Shown here: positions 1 to 6,130 of the stretch, piece by piece | Position numbering within the stretch: position 1 is the stretch's first letter | Layout of the letters: each line of letters opens with the position of its first letter | Assembly: GCA_964626625.1 (NCBI GenBank) | Contig: CAZVFV010000018.1 | Span: forward strand, 1-12,764 | Direction of reading: 5' to 3' | Length of the DNA stretch: 12,764 nucleotides | Origin: CAYZPE01 sp964626625 | GTDB lineage: Bacteria > Patescibacteriota > Minisyncoccia > Phycocordibacterales > CAYZPE01 | Notes under the pieces: model-generated | Databases searched by the model: none | What the model saw: the letters and a program-made list of their open reading frames with translations, nothing else | Told to the model about the DNA's origin: nothing | Program-made: the position numbers and the translations under genes

Positions 1-37
1 TTCAAATAATTTTAAATTGTGTCCGTAAGAATAAAAT

Positions 38-200
38 AAAGTTTTGCCTCGTCCTATCCCAAAGCTGTGCTTCGGGATAGGACGAGGCAACAGGGAAAAC
101 TTTGTTGCAGGAGTATCGGCTCCGCCGACTCTTTTTGTACTTGCGGAGAATACTCTGAAGCTTTGCTTCGGAGTATTCTCCGCAATTGCAATAAAACTTT
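38..200. repeat. Composite two-hairpin palindromic element
   Basis: Two long hairpins lie between 8-bp inverted ends AAAGTTTT (38-45) and AAAACTTT (193-200; a second copy is at 96-103). Hairpin 1 has a perfect 17-bp stem, 44-60 with 74-90, then an A/C mismatch and four more pairs (62-65 with 69-72) around a TGT loop. Hairpin 2 has a 21-bp stem, 141-161 with 165-185, with one G-T wobble and a TTT loop. Both tips share the pattern AAGCTNTGCTTCGG, so the hairpins look related. A weaker stem (111-120 with 124-131, AT bulge) sits between them. Open frames crossing it are palindromic by-products. It could be a non-autonomous mobile palindrome or a structured RNA; there is no transposase nearby. A decayed copy lies at 5757-5852. 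Confidence 0.8.
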
Positions 201-275
201 TTTTTCAAAGCTTAGGTTGTTGAATTTCATTTTGAGGATGTTACTATACAAATATTGTTAATCTAATTTTCTATT

Positions 276-1142
276 ATGTTTTCTACTAATTTTAACGAGT
301 GGTATGAGCTTGGTCGCGAATGGCTGTATTCACATGGCATTAAGATTGTTCTAATTGTTATTTTGGCGGGAGTGATAAGTTATTTATCTACTCATTTTAT
401 TGAAAGGCTTATTCGTCGAGTGATAAAGGTAAAGGATATACACAAAGATTCAACTGCTGAAAAAAAACGTGAAGATACACTTATTAAAATTTTCGTTCAA
501 ACCACACGAGTTGTTGTTTGGATTGTTGCAGGTATGACAATACTCGCTGAGTTTGGTGTTGAGATAGGACCACTTCTTGCTGCCGCTGGTATCGCAGGTC
601 TTGCTTTTGGTTTTGGAGGGCAGTACTTAATCAGAGACTTAATTTCAGGGACTTTTATTATTATAGAGAATCAGTATCGAGTGGGTGATGTGGTTTGTTT
701 TGATAAGACATGCGGTTTGGTTGAGGATATCAGTATGCGCATGACCACCTTGAGAGATCTTGATGGGACAGTACATCATGTGCCACATGGAGAAATTGCT
801 AAGGTCTCTAACTTATCAAAAGGTTTTGCTCGGGTAAATTTAAATATTGGCGTTTCGTACAGTTCAAATCTTGAAAAGGTGATTGAGGTTATAGATAGGG
901 TTGGAAGGGAGCTTTCGGAAGATCCGGAATGGAAAGATCTAATATTAAAAACACCAAAGTTTCTTAGGGTTGAAGATTTTGCTGATTCGGCTGTGATTGT
1001 GAAGATTCTTGGTGATACATTACCACTTAAACAGTGGGAGGTTTCTGGTGAGCTTCGCAAGCGAATTAAAATTGCTTTTGATAAAGAAGGAATATCAATA
1101 CCATTTCCCCAAAGAGATGTGTATATCCATAATGTACGTTAG
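276..1142 (+). CDS. MscS-family small-conductance mechanosensitive channel
   Basis: Predicted cytoplasmic-membrane channel (288 aa) that opens under membrane tension and releases solutes on osmotic downshock. It has the MscS core: TM1 about 22-42, TM2 about 71-91 and the pore helix TM3 from about 97, which carries the Gly/Ala packing pattern (A102, A103, G105, G108, G111, G113, G114). The beta domain follows, with VGDVV at 136-140 and a D-x-DGTVHHVPHGEI segment typical of MscS proteins; the C-terminal alpha/beta domain ends in GISIPFPQRDVYI. The length fits short MscS proteins of the YnaI/MscMJ type. The ATG at 276 has no Shine-Dalgarno sequence. A weak promoter guess is TTGAAT at 220-225 with TATACA at 245-250, but the 19-bp spacer is long. 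It appears monocistronic. Family assignment is firm; gating properties cannot be read from the sequence. Confidence 0.93.
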   Translation: MFSTNFNEWYELGREWLYSHGIKIVLIVILAGVISYLSTHFIERLIRRVIKVKDIHKDSTAEKKREDTLIKIFVQTTRVVVWIVAGMTILAEFGVEIGPLLAAAGIAGLAFGFGGQYLIRDLISGTFIIIENQYRVGDVVCFDKTCGLVEDISMRMTTLRDLDGTVHHVPHGEIAKVSNLSKGFARVNLNIGVSYSSNLEKVIEVIDRVGRELSEDPEWKDLILKTPKFLRVEDFADSAVIVKILGDTLPLKQWEVSGELRKRIKIAFDKEGISIPFPQRDVYIHNVR

Positions 1143-1161
1143 ATTATTTAGTATTGAAAAT

Positions 1162-1208
1162 ATCACCTCAAAATATCCTTAGCTAAGCCAAGGATATTTT
1201 GAGGTGAT
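1162..1208. repeat. 19-bp perfect hairpin downstream of mscS
   Basis: The arms 1162-1180 and 1190-1208 are perfect reverse complements around a 9-nt loop; a second small palindrome, CTTAGCTAAG, spans 1178-1187. There is no T-tract after it, so it is not a classic intrinsic terminator, although it could stop transcription or protect the mscS mRNA 3' end. Its right arm runs into the start of the phosphatase remnant at 1204, so it may mark the breakpoint that truncated that gene. Its sequence is unrelated to the 38-200 element. Confidence 0.75.
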
Positions 1209-1371
1209 TGAGCAGATTGTTTCTGCATATTTGATACATAAGGGATATGCACCAGAAAGCGCTCTCGAGTTTGTTTCTTCAAAAAGAAACGACGTTCACT
1301 TTCACGAGCCCCAACAAAAATCATTAAAGGAGTATTATGAGCACTATAAGAAATGGCATGTTTCCGTATAG
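1204..1371 (+). pseudogene. C-terminal remnant of a dual-specificity/tyrosine phosphatase
   Basis: A 55-codon open stretch (GTG at 1204, stop TAG 1369-1371; an in-frame TAG lies upstream at 1180-1182). It contains VSAYLIHKGYAPESALEFVS followed by SKRN and a Q-x-x-x-L-x-x-Y-Y segment. This matches the region just after the catalytic loop in cysteine-based protein phosphatases, where an AAYLI helix is followed by S-x-x-EAL-x-FV-x-x-R and a closing Q-x-x-x-L-x-x-Y helix. The catalytic HCxxGxxR loop and everything before it are absent, so it cannot be an active phosphatase. The left edge coincides with the hairpin at 1162-1208. AAAGGAG at 1325-1331 before an ATG at 1337 falls inside the remnant and would give only 17 codons. 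The phosphatase call is by pattern recognition. Confidence 0.6.
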
Positions 1372-1390
1372 AGTTTTTTTGAAAGTATGA

Positions 1391-1396
1391 TATAAT
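1391..1396 (+). promoter_or_regulatory. Putative -10 box for the SWIB gene
   Basis: TATAAT at 1391-1396 lies 29 nt before the ATG at 1426, predicting a start near 1403 and a leader of about 23 nt with no Shine-Dalgarno sequence. No convincing -35 box is found at the expected distance (1368-1373 reads ATAGAG). Confidence 0.4.
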
Positions 1397-1425
1397 TATA
1401 AGGTATTAGAAATAATCAATAAAAT

Positions 1426-1680
1426 ATGGCAAAAGAAAATTCTGGATTTATGAAGCCTTTGAATGTGAGTCCTGAACTCGCGGCTGTTGTAGGTAGTGGT
1501 CCAATGCCTCGTTCTGAGGTTGTAAAGGCGCTCTGGGTATATATTAAAAAGAACAATCTTCAAGATCCAGCAAACAAAAGAAACATTGTTGCTGATGAAA
1601 ACCTTAAGAAAGTATTTGATGGTAAGGCAGTAGTGAATATGTTTGAAATGACAAAACTCGTTTCAAAGCATCTTTCATAA
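1426..1680 (+). CDS. SWIB/MDM2-domain protein
   Basis: An 84-residue protein that is essentially one SWIB/MDM2 domain: FMKPLNVSPELAAVVG near the N-terminus, then P-R-S-E-V-V-K-ALW-x-Y-I-K-x-NNLQDP, a following NKRNI-x-AD-x-x-L, and a VNMFEMTKLVSKHL C-terminal helix. In eukaryotes the fold mediates protein contacts in chromatin remodelling; stand-alone bacterial versions occur in Chlamydiae and in Candidate Phyla Radiation genomes, with a suspected DNA-associated role that is not well established. It has no signal peptide or membrane segment, so it should be cytoplasmic. It appears to be a single-gene unit with its own promoter and a strong terminator at 1698-1724. Family call is confident; function is unknown. 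Confidence 0.9.
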   Translation: MAKENSGFMKPLNVSPELAAVVGSGPMPRSEVVKALWVYIKKNNLQDPANKRNIVADENLKKVFDGKAVVNMFEMTKLVSKHLS

Positions 1681-1697
1681 TTTAAAATAAGGTTAAC

Positions 1698-1724
1698 AAA
1701 AAACCACCATCAGGTGGTTTTTTT
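1698..1724 (+). terminator. Intrinsic terminator after the SWIB gene
   Basis: AAAAAACCACC (1698-1708) pairs with GGTGGTTTTTT (1713-1723) around an ATCA loop, with the T-run at 1718-1724. It insulates the SWIB gene from the copper operon, whose operator begins nine bases later. Confidence 0.88.
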
Positions 1725-1732
1725 GTTATGTG

Positions 1733-1763
1733 TACTATTATACCCCATAGGGGTATAATAGTA
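1733..1763 (+). promoter_or_regulatory. CsoR-type copper operator overlapping a leaderless promoter
   Basis: A perfect inverted repeat: 14-bp arms at 1733-1746 and 1750-1763 around a central ATA. Its core TATACCCC-ATA-GGGGTATA is the G/C-tract palindrome in an AT context expected for CsoR operators. The right arm contains TATAAT (1754-1759), the likely -10 box; the -35 window at 1731-1736 (TGTACT) is weak. A start about 7 nt after the -10 falls at about 1766, one base before the CsoR ATG at 1767, predicting a leaderless mRNA. CsoR binding would cover the -10 region, and Cu(I)-bound CsoR would release it, making the operon self-regulated and copper-inducible (inference from the family). Confidence 0.87.
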
Positions 1764-1766
1764 TGT

Positions 1767-2039
1767 ATGAAAGCAAGTATAAAAAAACAAGTGACAAATA
1801 GATTAAAGCGAGTTGAAGGGCAAGTACGTGGTTTACAAAAAATGGTCGATGAAGAAGTCTACTGTATAGATATAATCACACAAGCTACGGCGATAAGGTA
1901 TGCATTATCTGCTGTTGAAAATTTAATGCTTGAAAATCATCTTTCAACACATGTGATTCATCAGATGAAGTCGGGTGAGGAAGAAAAAGCAGTTAATGAA
2001 ATTTTAAAAATTTATAAAGTTTCTAATAAAAAAAGATAA
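1767..2039 (+). CDS. csoR: CsoR-family copper-sensing repressor
   Basis: All-helical DUF156-family repressor of 90 residues. The start at 1767 is preferred: an upstream in-frame ATG at 1728 would translate straight through the operator, whereas homologues begin near the K-x-x-x-x-RLKRVEGQVRGL segment seen here at residues 12-23. The metal-ligand positions are C33, H58 and H62, at the CsoR spacing (C, then +25 and +29), giving a Cys-His-His set instead of the more common Cys-His-Cys. The same triad is known in Thermus thermophilus CsoR (copper) and also forms part of the RcnR nickel/cobalt site; the CopB neighbour favours copper. It is first in the operon, directly behind its apparent operator, and its stop is one base before the ATG of copB, suggesting translational coupling. 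Confidence 0.92.
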   Translation: MKASIKKQVTNRLKRVEGQVRGLQKMVDEEVYCIDIITQATAIRYALSAVENLMLENHLSTHVIHQMKSGEEEKAVNEILKIYKVSNKKR

Positions 2040-2040
2040 T

Positions 2041-4044
2041 ATGGAACATAATCATCATCACAAAGGAAATCACACACATGCAATGAGTCATGGCTCAGCG
2101 CAGGACTTCTTACGTCGGTTTTGGATTGTTACATTTTTACTTGTTCCACTTATTTTTACGAATGAGATGATAGTGAGTCTGTTTGGAATTAGCACCTTAC
2201 CGTTCGCGAGATGGATTGGTTTCGGTATCGCAACTGTTATATTTAGTTTTTCGCTTGTGTTCTTTCAACATGCATGGCATGAAATAAAAGCACGTAAGTA
2301 TGGCATGATGACACTCGTATCTCTTGCTGTGGGAAGTGGTTATCTTTTTTCTGTAATATCTACTTTTGTTCCCGCACTTGAAGTTGAGTTCTATCTTGAG
2401 ATATCAACACTTATCTGGGTGCTTCTTTTTGGACACTACCTTGAAGCACGTTCAAGTTCCTCAGCGGGAAATGCTTTGCAAGAAGTAGCAAAACTGTTGC
2501 CAAAGCAAGCACATCGATTAGTGAACGGAAAAGAAGAAGATGTTAATATTTCTAATCTCAAAGAAGGAGATGTTGTGTTGGTAAAGCCTGGAGAGAAAGT
2601 TCCAGCTGACGGAATTGTTCAAGATGGCTCTGCGAATGTTGATGAGTCACTTATATCTGGTGAGTCAAAACCTGTCGAAAAGAAGAAAAAAAATGAAGTT
2701 ATTGCTGGTTCAATCTGTCTGGATGGGTCTCTTACTATCTTACTTTCCCGCGTGGGCGAGCACTCAACTATCGGTCAGATTCAGAAACTTATTACCGAAG
2801 CACAAAATACTAAACCAAATTCGCAGCGCATTGCGGACAAAGCAGCTGCCGTTCTCACTTTTGTGGCAGGTATTACAGCACTCCTCACTCTACTTGTATG
2901 GACATTTGTTGTCGGTGAGTCATTTGTGTTTGGAATAACACTTGCAATTACCGTACTTGTTATTGCTTGTCCGCATGCACTTGGTCTTGCTATTCCAACT
3001 GTTACTACAATTACAACTTCACTCGCAGTAAAAAATGGAGTATTTATTAAAAATCTCGCCAAGATTGAGGTAATTAAAAAAGCTGATTATGTAGTATTCG
3101 ACAAGACAGGGACGCTGACGCACGGAGAGTTTGGTGTGAGTGACGTTGTTTCGGTCGGTAATGTACGAGAGCAAGATGTTCTTAGGGTTGCGGCATCGCT
3201 TGAACAGCACTCCTCTCATATTATTGGTCAATCGATTGTGCGGTACGCGAAAGAACAGCGAGTGAATCTCTCAGAGCCAAAACTATTTAAAAACATTGCT
3301 GGGAAAGGAGTCTTTGGCGAAGTGAACGGTACAACTTACTACGTTGGTAATCTTGCTCTTGTGAAAGAATATTCATCTTTGTCGACGGAAGCTCAAAAAG
3401 AATTCGATAGATTGTCCGCTCAAGGGAAGACATCGATTCTTATTGCAGACAAGAATAATACACTTGGAATCATTACCCTTTCTGACAAAATAAAAAAAGA
3501 GTCCTTCATTGCAATACGTGCTCTCCATGATATGAATATAAAAGTCGCCATGCTTACGGGGGACAATAAAAATGTGGCACGTGGTGTGGCACAAGAACTT
3601 GGTATCGATACTTATTTTGCAGAAGTATTGCCGGAAGATAAATATACACACATAAAGAAACTTCAAGAAGATGGCAGTGTTGTACTTATGGTCGGTGATG
3701 GTGTGAATGATGCTCCGGCGCTCACTCAAGCGGACGTAGGAATTGCTATAGGAGCCGGAACTGATGTTGCTGTCGAAGCAGGAGACGTGGTACTAACCCG
3801 TAATAATCCACTGGATGTTGTGCGTCTCTTAAAGCTCTCACGTGCCGTTTATAGAAAGATGATTCAGAATCTTGTCTGGGCACTTGGATATAACATTATT
3901 GCCATCCCTGCGGCAGCGGGTGCATTTGCAGCGTGGGGGTTCTTCTTACGTCCCGAGATAGGAGCAATCCTTATGAGTCTTTCAACTGTTATTGTGGTGG
4001 TAAATGCTATGATGTTAAAAAAGATTAATTTAGAAATAATGTAA
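2041..4044 (+). CDS. copB: CopB-type (P1B-3) copper-exporting P-type ATPase
   Basis: ATP-driven heavy-metal exporter of the cytoplasmic membrane, 667 aa. The N-terminus is a short His-rich tail (seven His in the first 17 residues) instead of a CxxC metal-binding domain. The membrane metal-site motif is C310-P311-H312, the CPH signature of the P1B-3/CopB group as opposed to the CPC of CopA. Catalytic landmarks: actuator SGES 206-209, phosphorylation motif D354-KTGT, TGDN 506-509 and GDGVNDAPA 552-560. The last two membrane segments carry N-L-V-W-A-x-GYN-x-x-AIP and MSLSTVIVVVNA, both typical of P1B pumps. The usual nucleotide-binding HP dipeptide reads H393-I394 here. P1B-3 pumps are linked to Cu(II)/Cu(I)/Ag(I) export; the CsoR gene supports copper. 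It sits 1 nt after csoR. Confidence 0.95.
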   Translation: MEHNHHHKGNHTHAMSHGSAQDFLRRFWIVTFLLVPLIFTNEMIVSLFGISTLPFARWIGFGIATVIFSFSLVFFQHAWHEIKARKYGMMTLVSLAVGSGYLFSVISTFVPALEVEFYLEISTLIWVLLFGHYLEARSSSSAGNALQEVAKLLPKQAHRLVNGKEEDVNISNLKEGDVVLVKPGEKVPADGIVQDGSANVDESLISGESKPVEKKKKNEVIAGSICLDGSLTILLSRVGEHSTIGQIQKLITEAQNTKPNSQRIADKAAAVLTFVAGITALLTLLVWTFVVGESFVFGITLAITVLVIACPHALGLAIPTVTTITTSLAVKNGVFIKNLAKIEVIKKADYVVFDKTGTLTHGEFGVSDVVSVGNVREQDVLRVAASLEQHSSHIIGQSIVRYAKEQRVNLSEPKLFKNIAGKGVFGEVNGTTYYVGNLALVKEYSSLSTEAQKEFDRLSAQGKTSILIADKNNTLGIITLSDKIKKESFIAIRALHDMNIKVAMLTGDNKNVARGVAQELGIDTYFAEVLPEDKYTHIKKLQEDGSVVLMVGDGVNDAPALTQADVGIAIGAGTDVAVEAGDVVLTRNNPLDVVRLLKLSRAVYRKMIQNLVWALGYNIIAIPAAAGAFAAWGFFLRPEIGAILMSLSTVIVVVNAMMLKKINLEIM

Positions 4045-4054
4045 TTTAGATAAT

Positions 4055-4687
4055 ATGAATATTCAAAAACAATTTACCTGTCCTATGCATCCAGAAATTA
4101 TTTCTGATAAAGAAGATAGATGTCCAAAATGTGGAATGGCTCTCGTTGCTATTTTAGATATATCTCAAAAACCAAAAATTATTAACAATGAAGATACGGG
4201 CTTGGGTGTTATAACTTGGAAAAGTTATATTCCTCTCATTGTTATATTTTCGCTCATCTTAGTTGCTTCTTTTATTGTTAATTGGTCTGGTGACACTGTT
4301 AATCTAAAGAGTTTCCTTTTGAGTTTTATGACAGGCTTCTTTATTGTCTTCGGTGCTTTTAAATTGATGGATCTGAAGGGTTTTGCGAAAGGTTACTCAA
4401 CATATGATTTATTGGCTCAAAAATGGTTTGGTTATGGTTACGTATATCCATTTATAGAATTAGGTTTTGGTTTCCTGATGCTTTCAGGTTTTCACCCCGA
4501 GTGGTTATTATGGTCTGAGTTTGCCTTAATGGCATTTAGTGGTCTCGGTGTGACAATTAAAATTGCTCGTAAAGAACCATTTACTTGTGCTTGTTTAGGT
4601 ACTTTTCTTAAGGTTCCATTAACATACGTAACCTTAATTGAGGATTTTGGCATGGCGATATTAGCATTAATAGTTTTATTTATATAA
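4055..4687 (+). CDS. Heavy-metal-binding-domain/MauE-DoxX-like membrane protein
   Basis: A 210-residue two-part protein. Residues 7-31 form a small metal-binding module of the CPMHPEI...CPKCGM type, with candidate ligands C9, M11, H12, C23, C26 and M28; this domain is found on copper pumps and CusB-like adaptors. Residues from about 58 on hold four or five membrane segments (roughly 58-76, 86-104, 127-145 and 190-209 are clearest) resembling MauE/DoxX-like proteins. Before the last segment is a TCACLGTFLKVPLTYVTLIEDFG-type stretch, with C178 and C180 as a possible redox or metal-binding pair. The gene starts 10 nt after copB, with no Shine-Dalgarno sequence. A role in holding copper at the membrane or passing it to a partner is inference; no reaction is established. 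Confidence 0.8.
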   Translation: MNIQKQFTCPMHPEIISDKEDRCPKCGMALVAILDISQKPKIINNEDTGLGVITWKSYIPLIVIFSLILVASFIVNWSGDTVNLKSFLLSFMTGFFIVFGAFKLMDLKGFAKGYSTYDLLAQKWFGYGYVYPFIELGFGFLMLSGFHPEWLLWSEFALMAFSGLGVTIKIARKEPFTCACLGTFLKVPLTYVTLIEDFGMAILALIVLFI

Positions 4688-4692
4688 AAAAT

Positions 4693-5313
4693 ATGAAAAA
4701 CATAACATCAGGTGTGGTTATAAGTTTCTTGGTAGGTGTAGTACTTGGTGTATTTATTATTCCGTCATTTATGTCACCATCTGGAAGATATGGTATGGGA
4801 ATGATGTGGGGAGGATCTAATAGCTCAAGAGTTTCAGAAAATGTTGACCGTCACTTTATTGAACAAATGATTCCTCACCACGATGGAGCTATTGCAATGG
4901 CTAAGCTTACTCTTGAAAAAAGTAAAAGATCAGAAATTCTTTTATTTGCAGGTCAGATTATTGAAGCACAAGAAAAAGAGATTACAGATATGGAGAATTG
5001 GTACAAAGAATGGTACGGTAAAGATGTTTCAGAGTACAGTTCTCAAATAAATGGAATGATGAATCACGGTTCCATGTCGATGGGTAGTTTTGAAGGAGAT
5101 GTTTCTGCTTTAAATAATGCAAAGGATTTTGATTTAGAGTTTATTAAACAAATGATTCCTCATCATGAAATGGCGGTGATGATGGCTCAAATGCTTTTGG
5201 TAGGTACTTCAAGATCTGAGATGAAAACATTAGCGAATAATATTATCACTTCTCAGTCTCGTGAAATTGAAATGATGAGAGGTTGGATTAATCTGTGGTC
5301 TAATGTTAAGTAA
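4693..5313 (+). CDS. DUF305 extracytoplasmic copper-associated protein
   Basis: A 206-residue protein with an N-terminal membrane anchor or signal (hydrophobic about 7-27) followed by a Met/Gly-rich stretch (GMGMMWGG) and two DUF305 half-repeats. Each half begins with the family signature: FIEQMIPHHDGAIAMA (H62-H63) and FIKQMIPHHEMAVMMAQM (H157-H158). A linker at about 121-131 is again Met/His-rich. DUF305 proteins form ferritin-like helical bundles; the cyanobacterial member CopM binds copper outside the cytoplasm and contributes to resistance. Five bases separate it from the upstream gene and three from the next, so it is co-transcribed. The paired HH motifs, Met-rich segments and CsoR/CopB neighbours together support an envelope copper-binding role; the exact ligands are not established. 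Confidence 0.9.
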   Translation: MKNITSGVVISFLVGVVLGVFIIPSFMSPSGRYGMGMMWGGSNSSRVSENVDRHFIEQMIPHHDGAIAMAKLTLEKSKRSEILLFAGQIIEAQEKEITDMENWYKEWYGKDVSEYSSQINGMMNHGSMSMGSFEGDVSALNNAKDFDLEFIKQMIPHHEMAVMMAQMLLVGTSRSEMKTLANNIITSQSREIEMMRGWINLWSNVK

Positions 5314-5316
5314 TAT

Positions 5317-5760
5317 ATGAAAAAATTCTTACTACTTATAACAGTTTCTATTTTTTTACTAATTGTAGCAACAGCTTGGTCAAATTCTCTCTCAAAAAAA
5401 GATCCTGACGTACTTAGTACAAATGGTATTCACTTCCATCCTCAACTTGAGATTTATATTAAAGGAGAAAAGCAGGAAATTCCTAAAAATATAGGTCTTG
5501 CTGGGATACATAATCCGATTCATACGCATGAAGATCTCCCGATTATCCATTTGGAATTTAGTGGCAAGGTAAGAAAGGATGATGTAAAACTTGGAAAATT
5601 TTTCCAAGTTTGGAATAAAGATTTTAGTTCAGAAAAAATCTTAGGATATGAAAATGGTCCAGAGGGTACTGTGTCAATGCTTGTAAACGGAGAATTAAAT
5701 AATGAGTTTGAGAAGTACGAAATGCATGACGGAGACAAGATAGAAATACGCTACGAATAA
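5317..5760 (+). CDS. Secreted His-motif protein, last gene of the copper operon
   Basis: A 147-residue protein with an N-terminal signal or anchor (hydrophobic about 4-20) and a soluble, probably beta-rich outer domain. Histidines cluster: H39-x-H41, H65, H69-x-H71 and H78, in a frame resembling HFHPQL-x-IYIKG ... IPKNIG ... H-x-PIHTH ... IHLE. I recall similar proteins as uncharacterised in Candidate Phyla Radiation and archaeal genomes, but recognise no named family with a proven function. The end (VNGELNNEFEKYEMHDGDKIEIRYE) looks like a compact beta domain. Position three bases after the DUF305 gene and the HxH motifs make an extracytoplasmic copper-binding role the most likely reading (inference). 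It has no cysteine, so a thiol-based site is excluded. Confidence 0.78.
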   Translation: MKKFLLLITVSIFLLIVATAWSNSLSKKDPDVLSTNGIHFHPQLEIYIKGEKQEIPKNIGLAGIHNPIHTHEDLPIIHLEFSGKVRKDDVKLGKFFQVWNKDFSSEKILGYENGPEGTVSMLVNGELNNEFEKYEMHDGDKIEIRYE

Positions 5761-5852
5761 ATAAAGTCCTCGTCCTATCCTCGCTCAGATCATGTGAGAT
5801 ATTCTACGCAATCACAATAAAAAACCGCCCCTAGGAAGTTTTTTATTGTGAT
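5757..5852. repeat. Decayed copy of the 38-200 element plus hairpin; possible operon terminator
   Basis: ATAAATAAAG then CCTCGTCCTATCC (5760-5780) matches the left end of the 5' element, and ATATTCTACGCAA with a following CAATAAAA (5800-5823) matches its right end, in the same orientation. The middle is replaced by about 17 unrelated bases, so this is an internally deleted or mutated copy. Its right edge forms a perfect 15-bp hairpin, 5811-5825 with 5838-5852, loop CGCCCCTAGGAA, with a T6 run in the 3' arm (5839-5844). The stem is AT-rich, so terminator strength is uncertain, but it sits right after the copper operon. Confidence 0.6.
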
Positions 5853-5882
5853 AATTGCATTTCAATCTGAAGCTCTTCTTGG

Positions 5883-5911
5883 TTGATATTAGGCTTATTG
5901 TTAACTATGAT
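5883..5911 (+). promoter_or_regulatory. Promoter of the HTH gene, predicting a leaderless mRNA
   Basis: TTGATA (5883-5888) and TATGAT (5906-5911) are separated by exactly 17 bp. The expected start, 7 nt past the -10, is 5918, the A of the HTH gene's ATG. The mRNA would therefore have no 5' leader. Confidence 0.6.
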
Positions 5912-5917
5912 TGAGTA

Positions 5918-6130
5918 ATGTCAGAGGTTATTAATAACATTGTCTATACCTTAAGGACAGAGAAGGAAATAACCCAAGAAGATTTTGCTTGCATGGTTGG
6001 GGTTAGTAGGCAGACAATAAGTGCGCTAGAGAAGGGTAATTATACCCCTTCGATTTTACTTGCTTTGAAAATAGCCAAGGTTTTCAATGTGTCAGTTGAA
6101 AAAATATTTAAAATTTCATATGAAAAATAA
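5918..6130 (+). CDS. Small XRE/Cro-type HTH regulator
   Basis: A 70-residue single-domain DNA-binding protein. Residues 5-58 are the five-helix HTH fold: the TQEDFACMVGVSRQTISALE stretch (19-38) holds the two core helices, followed by K-G-N-Y-T-P-S and a closing LALKIAKVFNVSVEKIF. This layout matches the short YgzD-like regulators. There is no sensor domain. Its stop overlaps the next gene by 11 nt, a tight coupling that usually marks a regulator and membrane partner acting together. Its own promoter predicts a leaderless transcript. Target sites are unknown; self-regulation of the gene pair is a common arrangement in this family. Confidence 0.9.
   Translation: MSEVINNIVYTLRTEKEITQEDFACMVGVSRQTISALEKGNYTPSILLALKIAKVFNVSVEKIFKISYEK

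Noticed and set aside
2..261. Three overlapping open frames on both strands at the 5' end
   Set aside because: They read through the palindromic hairpins; the translations mirror each other and show no domain. The DNA structure explains them.
1326..1390. AAAGGAG followed by ATG at 1337, looking like a start with a Shine-Dalgarno site
   Set aside because: The frame is only 17 codons and lies inside the phosphatase remnant in another frame; a chance match.
2615..3729. Long open frames inside copB in other frames, both strands (for example 3373-3729 minus)
   Set aside because: They lie wholly within a gene with intact P1B motifs and show no recognisable domain of their own.
6039..6048. ATTATACCCC, a 10-bp match to one half of the CsoR operator, inside the HTH gene
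   Set aside because: It encodes the conserved N-Y-T-P of the HTH family and has only an imperfect opposite arm; coding constraint is the simpler explanation.
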